A DNA stretch of 64,000 nt from Ailanthus altissimus (taxonomy: Eukaryota; Streptophyta; Magnoliopsida; Sapindales; Simaroubaceae), in NCBI GenBank assembly GCA_946807835.1, contig OX327697.1:19726001-19790000 (forward strand). Reading direction: 5' to 3'. The position numbers and the translations under genes are program-made. The stretch's first letter is position 1. Each line of letters opens with the position of its first letter. A model generated the notes under the pieces. The model saw only the letters and a list, made by a program, of their open reading frames with translations. It searched no databases and had not been told where the DNA came from. Below are positions 51,306-62,476 of the stretch, piece by piece.

Positions 51306-52360
51306 TTAGATCCTATCTAGATTAATATGACCAAGACATAGATGCCATAAATACGTTTGATTAGTGAGAGTCACTTTAACTCTCTTATAGTAATTAGATT
51401 CATTATTCAATTCTGTGTCATATAGTGAGTTGATTTTAGGATATATACAGTATAGATTGTTAACTAGTATATCAAAACATATAAATGATTTATTTCTTTT
51501 GATCACCACAGTTGAGTCAAAAATAGCAGAATAATCAAATTTATTCAAATAACTAACTAAAATCGAATTGCGTTTGAGTTCAAGTATTAACAAACAATCC
51601 TCAAATACTAAAGTCCTAAAATCATCAAAATAAAAGTTAAATAACTCCCACTGCCTTAGTTGCAACAGTTGCGTCATTTCCTAGTCTAAGAGTGATCTCT
51701 CATTCATTTAGTGATTTAGTTTTCTAGAACCCTTACAACAAATTGAAAATATAATTAGTGGCTCTAGAATCTATTATTCAGGAATATGTAGAGTCAACCA
51801 CTAAACATGTCTTAATGAAAAGAATATTACCAAAAGGTGAAACCGTCTTTTTAACTATTGAAAACTTAATTAAAGGACAAATTCTCTTCCAATGCCCTTT
51901 AATGCCACATTGAAAATACTTTCCTTTGGGCCTTACTGTCATTTTATGAATTTGCACAAATCCTGAATTAGATGCTTTCTTTGGCTTGTTCTTCTTCTTT
52001 TTACTATTTCCTTTATGATTAAGACTAAAAGATGAATATAGACCCTTAGTTAAGTGCTTATTGTAAGCACCTATTTCATCTTGGTGTGCATTTTCATTAG
52101 GTATTGGTAGGCATTTATCAGTCAAGACATATCTGTGCCTTTTAGTCATGAGTTCAATGTCTAAGTTCCTTTTTCAATTCACATAATTATTTCTGGTTAA
52201 CTTGTTTTGGTTAAGGATGGATGCCAGTGGGATGAATGAAGACATAATTCTAAAAAATAAATTCATATATGGGCACATATTATCTAATAGCACGTGTAAC
52301 ATTTGCATGAATGCATGAAATGCATTTATGTATAACTCTTTAACTATATTATGCATTAGT
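51306..52360 (-). pseudogene. Broken copia gag, protease and pre-integrase region
   Basis: Minus strand. The gag tail at 52149-51778 has a Lys-rich run and then YFQCGIKGHWKRIC, a CX2CX4HX4C zinc knuckle whose first Cys is Tyr. The protease site near 51770 reads IIDSRATNYI, where the usual DSGAT has Arg for Gly. The 123-aa frame 51677-51306 ends LWHLCLGHINLDRI, the pre-integrase HLRLGH motif. A further gag fragment lies at 52356-52174. From there to 53770 no domain was recognised; it should be the element's leader. Confidence 0.82.
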
Positions 52361-53769
52361 AGTTCAATTTTTATTTAGAATACGCCTCTGTAGGGTGGTT
52401 ATATCCGTCATGAATCAGACTAGTACCATACTAATTTATTATTATTATCTGATATCTCATATTAAATAATAATAAACTACCGATTTTTTAGATCTTAGAT
52501 TTAATTGACAAGAACTCTGTAGGGAAGATATCAATCAACCTAAGTTGAGTGTACAACCATTATTTCAATCCTATATATTTCTCAATTAAAAATACCACCG
52601 AAGGGTATCAATTTCGCATGAGTCCTATATTAGATCTTATCATTTAGGAAAGTCCTATGTAGTAATTAGGTCTGGTTAATATCCTCTGTAGGGAGCTTAT
52701 AAGGTTGAGGCAATGCATTAATCAACCTTACTATATGACTAATAATGGAGCCTGTAGACTTTATGCCTAAAGCCTTCTCACACTGAATATTTTAATCTTT
52801 AGAGTTTTAATTTTAATATACCAATTAATTTATAAAAGGGCATTCTACTTATTAATATCTAGTTTTATAATTATAAAATAATTAATAAGGTCATGTCAAA
52901 TAATAAATTAATATATATTAAAATAATGACAATAATCTTATCCTAATCTCAATAAAACATTAATGTCACACAAAATTATATATTTTATGCATGGACATGT
53001 GAATGTAACACCTTTAATTTATATGATATATTATTCATCCAATCAATTAACAAGATAAATAAATACCTATAATTCATGACTTTTCCTAGGAAGAAAAATA
53101 TTAAAATTAAACATAAATTCTTCAAAATCTTTCTTCAAGTCAACTTGGTCTCTTCTATAATGTTATCTCTTTTTACTTGTCTCCTTTTATGAGCATGGAT
53201 TTTGTGCCTTTAATTTTTTTTTGATCCATTTATTTTTAAAAATAACTTAGGCATATTTTAGACTTAAAATTTCTTTGGGCATTCTTAAAAACCTTTAAAT
53301 AAAAAATATTTTTAGACCTAATAATTTTAATAAAACTGTTCAAATAAAATTTTATAAAATTGAATCAAAATTAAAAGATGTTTGGACTAATTTTAAATTT
53401 GTAAATATCCAAAATTAGTTCAAAAATAAATATGGGTCAAATTTGGGACTTATTTATAAATATCTCAAAGTTTCCTAACTAAATTATGATTACTCAATAC
53501 TTCGAGGGGCTGAGTGAAATTTTGTTTGTTAGAGCCTATTTGCATAATTTACCAAACTAACAGGGTCAATTTATAATCTGTGCAAACTTGACTAGGCCAA
53601 AATAAAATTAATTAAATAATAAGGAGCCTAGGTGTTATTTTCTTTATAGAAAAACCCTAACACCACTTTCTCCTATGTTGACACATCGCCGCTCCCACTC
53701 TTTTTTTTTAATTTCTTTTTACAACAAAAATAATAAAATATATATTCTTTAAATTTTTCTTTAATCTCT

Positions 53770-54984
53770 AAAATCATTAATACCCGAATCTAAGAGAATG
53801 ATAATAATTAAATTCTTTTTTCACAGAAGAATACGTAAAACGAATTTTTCTAATTATAGTTATTGTAACTGTTTATTACTCCATACATCTCATACATATA
53901 AGAATTTCCCTTAGGTATTTAGAATTAGATTAAAATTAAAAAATTAGAGTTTGATTAGGATTTGAGCTAGTAGAGGGACTGCAAGACCCATATGCTTCCT
54001 AGCTCCAACTTAAAAGGCATAGTCCTTATTATCTTATAATACACAAATTCTTCTAAGTTAACTCCAAACTATTCCACTAAAAGCCAAAGGCTGTATTCTA
54101 GTAACCCATGTTATTAAGTAAAAGCTCATTTAATTAAACTAGGTTATGTCTTTAGACCAATAATAACCACTTAATTGATCTTCTAATTAAATAATTAAAG
54201 TTAGGGTATGGAAAGATGTTTTGCTTCTTTAATTATTTATTTGCTCTTTAATTATTTATTTGCTCTTAAGTCACTAAATACTCTAATGATCACTTTTAAT
54301 ATGTCTATATTTGTAAATAAATTTACAAATAAATATTATTATTCAATAAATAATTTATTGAATAAACTAGGGCCACAGATTCTAATGATCAAGTACTGCA
54401 AACAGTTTAGGTGAACATTAATTATTAGATTCCGTCTTGCAAATATATGTTCCTACGACCCATGAAATTACATCTCCAAGCTATCGAGGTTTTAACCGTT
54501 TATATAAATCTCACTCCGTGATAACTCAAAAGATACAACGCATGAATGTAAGTTTATTACTTGTTTAAGATTAAGATCAATCAAACTTATTAAAACTTTT
54601 GTGAATTAAAATCTATAATATTTAATTAACCAGATCGAAATTTACAATAGTCCCGTTCAATGTAACATATACACTAATTTTTCTATTCGAAATCTCTACT
54701 TCGATGATTAAGGTAAATCATTCACTATAAGAAGTAGAAAAACTATAACTTTATATAATAAAATGTCATTTTCATTAATGGTTGTGAATTAGATTTAATT
54801 TATAAAAAACTTGTGATCTATACATTCTGTATTAACATCATATGCCTAATACATAAATAACATATTTTATAAATATGCGCTCATTAATGTATGGTCAAAT
54901 TATATGCATGAATAAATTTTATTAATCAAATAAAATATTATTTCATATGCTTTAAGAGCATAAAATAACATTACATATTTAACA
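53770..54984 (-). repeat. 5' LTR of the minus-strand copia element (shorter copy)
   Basis: Matches the left LTR through landmarks such as AAAAGGCATAGTCCTTATTAT, CCTACGACCCATGAAATTA, and CATATGCCTAATACATAAAT. At 54651 it jumps straight from the segment equal to left position 46758 to that equal to 48187. Its inner edge beyond about 53770 no longer matches. Confidence 0.78.
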
Positions 54985-56635
54985 GAAACCTGAGGTCATT
55001 ATGCCTAAATTAAGAGTTGACGAGAAGGAACAGTCCTGTTGAGATAGCCGAGTCCAAAGACTCAGAGGCTACTGATGATAAGGAAAAACTTGATGATGGG
55101 GAAGAGGAGGATTCTAATGGTGAGGAAGGTTGCGAGCCTCCTTCATAAGGAGTAGATAACTTCATTCCAACTTGATTCACTCCATATCTTTCCTTTTCTT
55201 CCTAGCCTGTACAGAGAAGCAATTGAATTTTGCCATATCTCAAAAATCAACAAACCTGAATGGTGATGAAAAAGGATTAGAGATTTTTCTTAAATGTGAA
55301 TAAATACAGGTGAAATGTTTGATGAAAGTTATGTTAGAGAAATTTGTGTAATGACGAGACAAATTTGTTTGCAAAAATTATTGCAACTTCTGTGTAAAAG
55401 AACATACACATGGGTTTGAGTCATGCGTCTAGTGGACCCCAGAAACTCAGCTCCTATAAAAAATCAACTCCTGAATAAAGTTTCTGCAATTAAAGTATCT
55501 CTGAACAAACTTCCTAAAAGACCATATTCATTTCATTCCGAGAATTTGTTACTGTTCATCTCTTTTTTGAGGTTAATTTTTTTAATTATACTAAAAATAT
55601 TATATTTTAGTGATCAAAGATAAAATATATTTTTCTATTTTATCCCTTATTAATTTTTTTTATTTTTAATTAATTATATAAAATTTTAATTAATTAATTA
55701 TTTAATTTATAATATAAAAAAACAAATATGTGTGCTTTACAAAACACAAGCAAAGCACAAACAAAACAATGTGATTTACTTGTAGTGAACCCTATAGCGT
55801 ACTTTGCTTTGGTACAAGGTGCGCCGGGCTGCGCTTGATGCTCTGTAGTGTTGTTACAAGATGCACATTACTTTCACGTGATATTTTTTATTTTTTTAAA
55901 ATTAATATTTTTTTATTTATATAAAGTTTTATTTATTTTTTATTAGTTTTTTTTTATTTTATATTCAATATTTTGAATAAAAATAATTAATTAAAAATAT
56001 TTTATTTTTTTAAAATTTTAAAATATTTAATTTCTCATTTTCAAATTATTTTAAAAAAATTATTTGTTTCAACAAATTTTTTTAACTAATTTTTTTTTAT
56101 TAATTTGATATCCAATATATCTCTTAAAATCATCATTAGAACTCTCTCGTCTTCTGAAAAATATATAATAGTCAAAATTTACGAAATGATAGTATCAGCA
56201 GCATTTGAAAAATAAATTCAAAAAATAATTTTTAATTTAGTGTATATATATAATAATTTAAAATAATACAACATATGGAATATAAATATATAAAAATATA
56301 AAATAAAAAAATAATAAAAAATAAATAAACTTCATATAAATAAAAAAAATAAAGAAAAAATATAATACTTAACCCATTTTACTCTTATTTATATAATTTA
56401 CAAAAATATATTTTTAATTTATTATAATTAATAAATTTAATCAAGTTTCTATTTATGAAACATTATTAAAATGCTACTGTAGTGCTCTGTTGCATGGTAT
56501 ATAATAACTTAAAAAAGCACACATATATTTTTTTATTAATAAATAATTTTTGTTTAAAAACATAAATTTGTTTTAAAAAATTTAAAAATAAAAATTAAAT
56601 AATTTAATTTTTTTATAAAAGTAAACATTTTTTAT

Positions 56636-56787
56636 TTAAATTATTTAAAATTAATAATATAATTATATTATAATAATATTATTTGAATATTGTTTAATTA
56701 AATAAGAAAGCACCTGCTGATGCGCACACAGTATTATTTTTTTATTATAAAAATATAATTATATTATTAATTTAAAAAATATTTAAT
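56636..56787. repeat. AT-rich inverted repeat
   Basis: About 35 bp at 56636-56672 (core AATTAATAATATAATTATATT) recurs inverted at 56751-56787, separated by about 80 bp. It could fold into a hairpin, like a foldback MITE, but in such an AT-rich stretch some pairing is expected by chance. Confidence 0.5.
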
Positions 56788-57198
56788 TTTTTATTTTCAA
56801 TTTTTTTTAAATAAATTTATTTTTTTATAATTTTTTAAATTTATTGTTTTAATTAATTTAGTAGACTATTTTTATTTTATTTTAAATTTATAATTTTTTA
56901 ATTAATTTATAAAAAAATAATTAACCATAAACCATAACTTTTAAACTATGACTTTTAAATTCTGAATGCTAAATCTTAATCAAATTAAAATTTTATTTTA
57001 ATTATTTAAAATTAATTAAAATTTGATATTATTTTATTCAAATTTAAATTTTTAAACAAATAATTTATTTTATTTGGTTGAAATATTATTTTTTTTATTA
57101 ATTTATTAAAAAATAAAGAAAAAAAATTAATTATTTTATTTTTAAAACTAAGAAAACAAAAAAAATGCAGAGCCTTAAAGCTTTGCTCTTTGTCAAGC

Positions 57199-57230
57199 GT
57201 TGATGCGCACCATGTGCGGCGTGCATCAAC
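57199..57230. repeat. GC-island hairpin
   Basis: GTTGATGC at 57199-57206 pairs with GCATCAAC at 57223-57230; the loop itself holds GCAC and GTGC. It is one of the few GC-rich spots in the tract. Unknown role. Confidence 0.55.
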
Positions 57231-58595
57231 TTTACAAGACGCTCCACGTACTTATTTTTTTTCTTACTTAAAAATATTGTAAATTTTTAAAAAAATTGTT
57301 TATTTTTCTTTTTACTTAAAAATAATATTAAAATATAATTTAGAATAAATAATGAAATAAAATTAAATAATAAATATGAATTTTTCAATAAAAAAGGAAA
57401 TTAATTAAATAAAAAATAATAAATTACAATTAAGAGTAAAATGATTCAAATAATATATGTTTGATTAACAAAAATTAAAAAATTTAACTTTAGTAAAAAC
57501 AAAATTCCTGACTAAAACAGTGGTCAATTACAGAAATTTCCCTTTTATTCCAAGGAGATTTGAACTGGTTCATAAAATTTAATTTTTAAAAATATTTATT
57601 AAAAAATATTAAATTAATTATATAATTATGCGTGATATTTATTAATTATCATATTATGTCATGTGTCATTTTATTAAAATTTATTTTTTTAATTATATTA
57701 AATTATATGAATAAATGAAATTGCGTTACGTGTGTAAAGTTAATAAGTGGCTGAAAATGTATCACGTGTTCGAATCATTTAAGTTTTAGAGCAAACAATG
57801 AAGATAGACGTAGTTATATATTAAAACTATTATTTTTAATCAAACTAACAGCAAAAATTAAGCAATTGAGATAAATTTAAATATTTAAAATCTAATTTAA
57901 ATAAAATTATTAATTAAACCAAATTTTTAAAGTAAAATTATCCTTACCCGCAATTATGAAGGTTGATATCTAAAGAATGTAAATAGTGTAAATTTCCATC
58001 TTCAAATTACCAACAGACTATTTAAGTCTTTTTACCTTAACTCTAATTATCTTGAAATGGTGGATATCAAGGAATGACCAGAATTACACTATGCAAAATT
58101 GCTTCACAACTAAATTTATGCAAGTCAGTGATAAGGGTACACACAAGATCCAACCCAGCCTGATCTGATCATGATCAATTTGATAATTTTTAACACAACT
58201 CATTCTATTTATACTTCAACCCAACCCAATAATTTTTTTGGTTGAATTGGTTTTGGTTTTGATCGGGTTTGTTGATTTACGTAGTCATACCAACTTCAAT
58301 TTTATGACAACAAAGCAATAAATAAGTTTATTAGATTTAAGTTATTTGATATTTTTACAAATTATTTTAAGAAATTAATTATTTAAGTAAAATTTAAGGG
58401 CATCAAATTTTATGGAGAAAATTCTAGGATTAAGACAAGTTTTAAAGTGTTTATGTTTTACTATTTATATTTAGCTTGTATTAATTGTGAGTAATTTATT
58501 AAAGTTTTTAAGAGCTCTTTATTAATTAGAAAAACATCATATTTTCACTCATTTTCATCATAATTTTTTTTTTTTTTTACCTAAAAAGACAAGTT

Positions 58596-59165
58596 TTATA
58601 AAATCATACTTAAAAAATTCTTTGGAATTTTAGTCCCAAGGCAAACTGGTTGATCATACTGCGCTTGGTTAATTGACATAAGAGTTAACCATTCACTAAA
58701 AGCAAATTCATTTTCAAGAATGTTTTGAGATTCATATGCTTCCATATCAGCAGGAGTTTCAGCTGCTTTCCTAGTAGCACAATCTTTTCCATAATATAAA
58801 TGACTTAATTTTACCAGCATATAAGATTTCCACGCCTCATCACTATCAACTTCAACACATTTTTTCTCATCATTCCAACCAAAGCCACTTGTTTTGAGCA
58901 TCTCCGATATTATTCGATAACTATTTTATCCATTTTTTTTATAAAATTTTTGGATTCTATGTGTGGGCTAGCTTTTAAGTCGAGTTGGGCGACAATTGTG
59001 CCAATTGTTCTTCCATAAATTTAGTAGCACCTTGTTTGATTGCCCACAATTAGCACAAACTCACATGTTACTATTTCTTCTAACACAGTCAATAAAGCTT
59101 CCTCTTCTTCTTCTTGTCCCTCTTTTGTCCTTTTCATTGTTTTGATTATTATTTGCACCGTCCAT
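58596..59165 (-). pseudogene. MYB/SANT-like protein of the Harbinger element
   Basis: The C-terminal part is open (58901-58596): MLKTSGFGWNDEKKCVEVDS followed by DEAWKSY, the signature of the plant MYB/SANT-like domain found in Harbinger partner proteins and in the L10-interacting MYB family. The N-terminal part can be traced to an ATG at 59165 (MDGANNNQNNEKDKRG), but frameshifts and stops separate it from the rest. In active elements this protein helps bring the transposase to the transposon ends. Confidence 0.82.
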
Positions 59166-59429
59166 CCCTATTTAAGATTAGCCATTCAGATTTTAACAAT
59201 AGAATTTACATAACAAATTAATTATACTATGAAAAACAATAAACAATCGTACATATTAATAAAATTAAATAAGCACAATTAAATCAAAGTAAAGTGTTCC
59301 TTAGATTTTGGATAACGTAAAAGGGATTTTAATCCCAAGATGAAATTATATCTCTAAATCTCAAAATATGATCATTATAAAAAAAATAATGATAAATTAC
59401 CTTTTTAAAAGGACTTTACAATTTACAAT

Positions 59430-59572
59430 AACGAAGAAGGACATCGACAATCACCCACCCACAATGATCAAAGACATCCGTAATCACCTACAATGATCAA
59501 AGGCATCAAATGCTTACAATAACGAAGAAGGACATCCATAATCACCTACAATGATCAAAGGCATCAAATGGA
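59430..59572. repeat. Tandem repeat, period about 91 bp with shorter internal unit
   Basis: AACGAAGAAGGACATC occurs at 59430 and 59521. CACAATGATCAAAG or CTACAATGATCAAAG occurs three times (about 59460, 59489, 59546). It lies between the MYB and transposase frames and may mark a subterminal or promoter-like part of the element. Confidence 0.7.
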
Positions 59573-60049
59573 TCCAAGATTTCTCCTTTCTGAGAGATGC
59601 ATTCTCTGTTTCTTCTTCTCTAATTTTTCTTTGTAATGATGACAATTCCTTGTATTTCTATTGGAAATATATTATTTAATATTGTTACATGAACGAGTTC
59701 ATCAAACTCGATAATGTTGACATAAGCTTACATTGAACTGAATTATTATAAATTTTATGTTTTGTTGTATTTTTTTAATAATTTTTTTTTAAGTTAATCT
59801 CAATCTCTTTTTGAAAAACTAATAAATTTAACTTGTTGATTCTAAATTAACTAAATTTCAAAATCTAACATAAAGCATAATTGTAAACATAAAATGTGTG
59901 TTCAAATAATTAACCTTGTATAGGTAAGAATATAAATTTAGATACACATAAAAATAGATACCTAAACACGAAATCTAAATGTCCCAATTTCCATTCCATT
60001 CATTAAACAATTATAATACTAAATTATTCCTCCATGCAGTCCATTGTTC

Positions 60050-62476
60050 TGATGAAGAAATTGCTACGGTTAAGCGATCCTCTTTAGACAATTCGTCTAA
60101 CCCAAGGATCATTAATGGTTTCACGATCCTCTAAATTATCATGATTGCTATGTTCATCTATCTCATACTCGATTGGATTTGTTGACATTTCTCTTTTAAC
60201 AGGATTATGTAAAAGGCAACAAGTAGTAGTTATTATTCTATATTGTATTTTTAATGGACAAAAACATGGACTTCATAAGATAATGCATTGTCTCTTAAGA
60301 AGTCCAAAACAACGTTATATAACATTCTTTGTTGAAGCATGTTTCATATTGAAGTACTATCGATAATTGGTTGAAGTAGATTCGTCCCTCCATTCTGATA
60401 AATGATATCTTGTTCCTTTATATGGTGCTAAAAATCGCTTCTCAGTTGTAGACCTAGCATCGATAAGGTAATAACAGCTTAACAATTAAGAAGTTGAAAA
60501 ATAAAATTAATGAAATAATTTACTTAATTTAATAAGTTAAAAGCAGATTATTCAAAGTCTATTATAATAGACATACTAGTAGAAACTTTCAACCCATTTT
60601 GCCTAGACATTGCAATCAAAGTACTCTAGAGTCAGAAGCTGAACCTTTCTATCTCGAAATACTCTAAAATAACACAAATATAAACATCATATCTTTGGAA
60701 CAAACTCCTAAGACATTTGTTGTAATTTAACATTTTCTTGTTCTTTATATTGGTTTATCAACTTATCATGTACTTGAACCTTGATGCAAGTCCCATCTAA
60801 TGCTCCCAAAAAATTCTATATGAACAAAAGTTGTAAAGTTGAATCACAAGGTAAATAGTATGTTAAAGTAATTGTTGCGAATATCAAGTCATGCACTTCA
60901 ATTTGACACCCCTATGACATCAACTAAGCCACAACCTTGATACCTATTTTATTGTATGTGCAGCGGAAAATCATAACTCACACCATAGATAAGAACATAT
61001 AAGATCAATACACCAATAAAGATAAAGAAAATAAAATAATCAACAAGACACAGATATACGTGGTTCGGCCCAAAATAGCCTACGTCCACGGAGGATCCAT
61101 GATCCAGCTTCTTATTATTGATATAGATCACTAAGTATTTTCTTATAACATCAATGATCCCACAAGACCCCTTAGTATCTCTCATAGAGACCTTTAAGTA
61201 TCTACCCTTGATCACCATGACTCTCTAAGACCTCTTAATATCTCCTCATAAGAGATTTTTACAAGTAATACAGGAATAACCCAAGCATCTAAGTCAAAAG
61301 GATTCAGAGTGTTTCTTTTGTTCACTTAAGAACCAAAAGAAAACACTCCCCAAAAGGTTACACCCTAGTGCACCACACACTTAGTGCCTACCTAGCTCAT
61401 CTATTCTCTCTTATGGTTACATCTTGAAACCTTAGATGCTAAATTTGAAACAAAGGGTTTACAAGTATTTATATAGAGTATATTTTATGCCTACTAACCC
61501 TATTCCTTATTAGAGTAAAATTCCACTTGTTTTGGAAGTTTAAAACTTCCCAAAAACTCAAAATTTGAATAAGAAACGAACTCTCTATCGCGTCTAGTGT
61601 CGAGGCGCTCATTTTTGGGCACCGCAACGCTCGCCATGTCGCGCCCATCACCGTTGTGCTGGGGACCCAACACCGTTATGCTGGGCTTCTATGCTGGGCG
61701 CTGCGGCGCTCAGCCATGGGCACCGTGGCGCTCAGCCCTAGTAGCGCCTATACTTATTTTCTAAGCTTTCTTGTTTTCTTCGAGTCTCATTTCGCTTCTC
61801 CCTTCGTGTCCTACATGTCCTAGACTTCTCCATACATATCCTACACGTTCTAGACTTTTTGTGACTCTCTACTTTGGTATTCATCTCAATTCTTGCTCAT
61901 ACCAAATTGTTGAATTACCAATTTCCAATAGTAATTGTATATAACATCTTAAACTCTTACATAACATACCTCAAACCATCTTCATCTACCATCAGTACAA
62001 TTTTTAGACATGGGGTTCTGGTGTCCTTAGTAAGGCATTGTGTAGTCGCAAGACGCCAGTTAGAATAGAATTAAAGAATCTACTAATTGTTTCTATAGAT
62101 CGCTTAAATCAATTAATAATTGCTTTATTCTTTGCATGATGGGAAATGGTATATAAAACAAATAGATTTGCTCCTCTATAGAAACTATATTATCTATCTT
62201 CAACCTCCCACCATTAAAAAGTAATTAACACAATAACCCGAAAGTTCTCATATCTGTCTTGAGTTGATTCACACTCTAATTACTTTTACATACTATGCCA
62301 TCTATGATATGAAGACGAGTTTGATGTCTGATAAAAGTTCGGTTCTTGAACGCATATTTTTTATGAACTCTTGCTATTATATTATGCAAGAAAACAACTT
62401 TCAAAATACATACCACCAACCTTTGTGAATGAAATTGGTTTGCAAGTAAGACCAATGTGATTTGTCTATCATCCAT
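60050..62476 (-). pseudogene. Harbinger transposase relic
   Basis: The N-terminal part at 62476-62000 starts MDDRQITLVLL and carries a degraded helix region then FKRSIETISRFFN, a family hallmark. After the inserted block come GALDGTCIKV (60808-60777), with the first catalytic Asp; YYLIDARSTTEKRFLAPYKG (about 60475-60415), with the second; and NVI-stop-RCFGLLK (60325-60290). In active relatives the stop position is the third catalytic Glu (NVIERCFG); here TAA at 60317-60315 replaces it. Further stops and shifts are present, so the gene is dead. Confidence 0.88.
60946..61966. mobile_element. LTR-like insertion within the Harbinger transposase
   Basis: The block interrupts transposase homology and contains ACGTGGTTCGGCCC and CCTACGTCCACGG (61060-61093), strings I associate with LTRs of common plant retrotransposons. 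Read on the minus strand its edge is TGTTATG. TACCT occurs at 60941-60945 and 61967-61971 and could be the target duplication, though then the left edge lacks the usual TG. A GC-rich stretch at 61586-61745 repeats GGCGCTCA and GGGCACCG motifs. No coding domain, so a solo LTR is likely. Confidence 0.5.

Larger units (their letters stand above)
45714..54984 (-). mobile_element. Decayed Ty1/copia retrotransposon, minus strand
   Basis: Two related flanks (45714-48545 and about 53770-54984) bracket minus-strand copia domains in the order gag, protease, integrase, reverse transcriptase, RNase H. The junction at 48545/48546, read on the minus strand, is AAATGGGAGAT followed by TGTTAG, the standard polypurine-tract/LTR join of plant copia elements. 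The other end also reads TGTTA at 54984. The element is about 9.3 kb. No target duplication (GGAAT against GAAAC) and no primer-binding site could be confirmed, and the 5'-LTR inner end looks degraded. Confidence 0.88.
54985..58595. other. Flank of the copia element, then extremely AT-rich tract
   Basis: 55020-55148 is an open plus-strand frame ending in TAA with strongly acidic content (AESKDSEATDDKEKLDDGEE); it has no start codon and may be the broken end of whatever the copia element hit. From 55560 to about 58000 almost all bases are A or T, with islands of GC-rich sequence at about 55790-55870 and 57165-57245. No gene recognised in the tract. Confidence 0.5.
58596..62476 (-). mobile_element. 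PIF/Harbinger-type DNA transposon, decayed and interrupted
   Basis: Both proteins expected of a plant PIF/Harbinger element lie on the minus strand: a DDE transposase (62476 down to about 60050) and a MYB/SANT-like DNA-binding protein (59165-58596). An LTR-like insertion at about 60946-61966 splits the transposase. The outer ends (terminal inverted repeats and the 3-bp TTA/TAA duplication) were not located, so the limits given are only those of the coding parts. Confidence 0.8.

Noticed and set aside
58300..58600. Possible Harbinger terminal repeat near the MYB end
   Set aside because: No matching inverted sequence could be found beyond 62476 by eye, so no terminal repeat is claimed.
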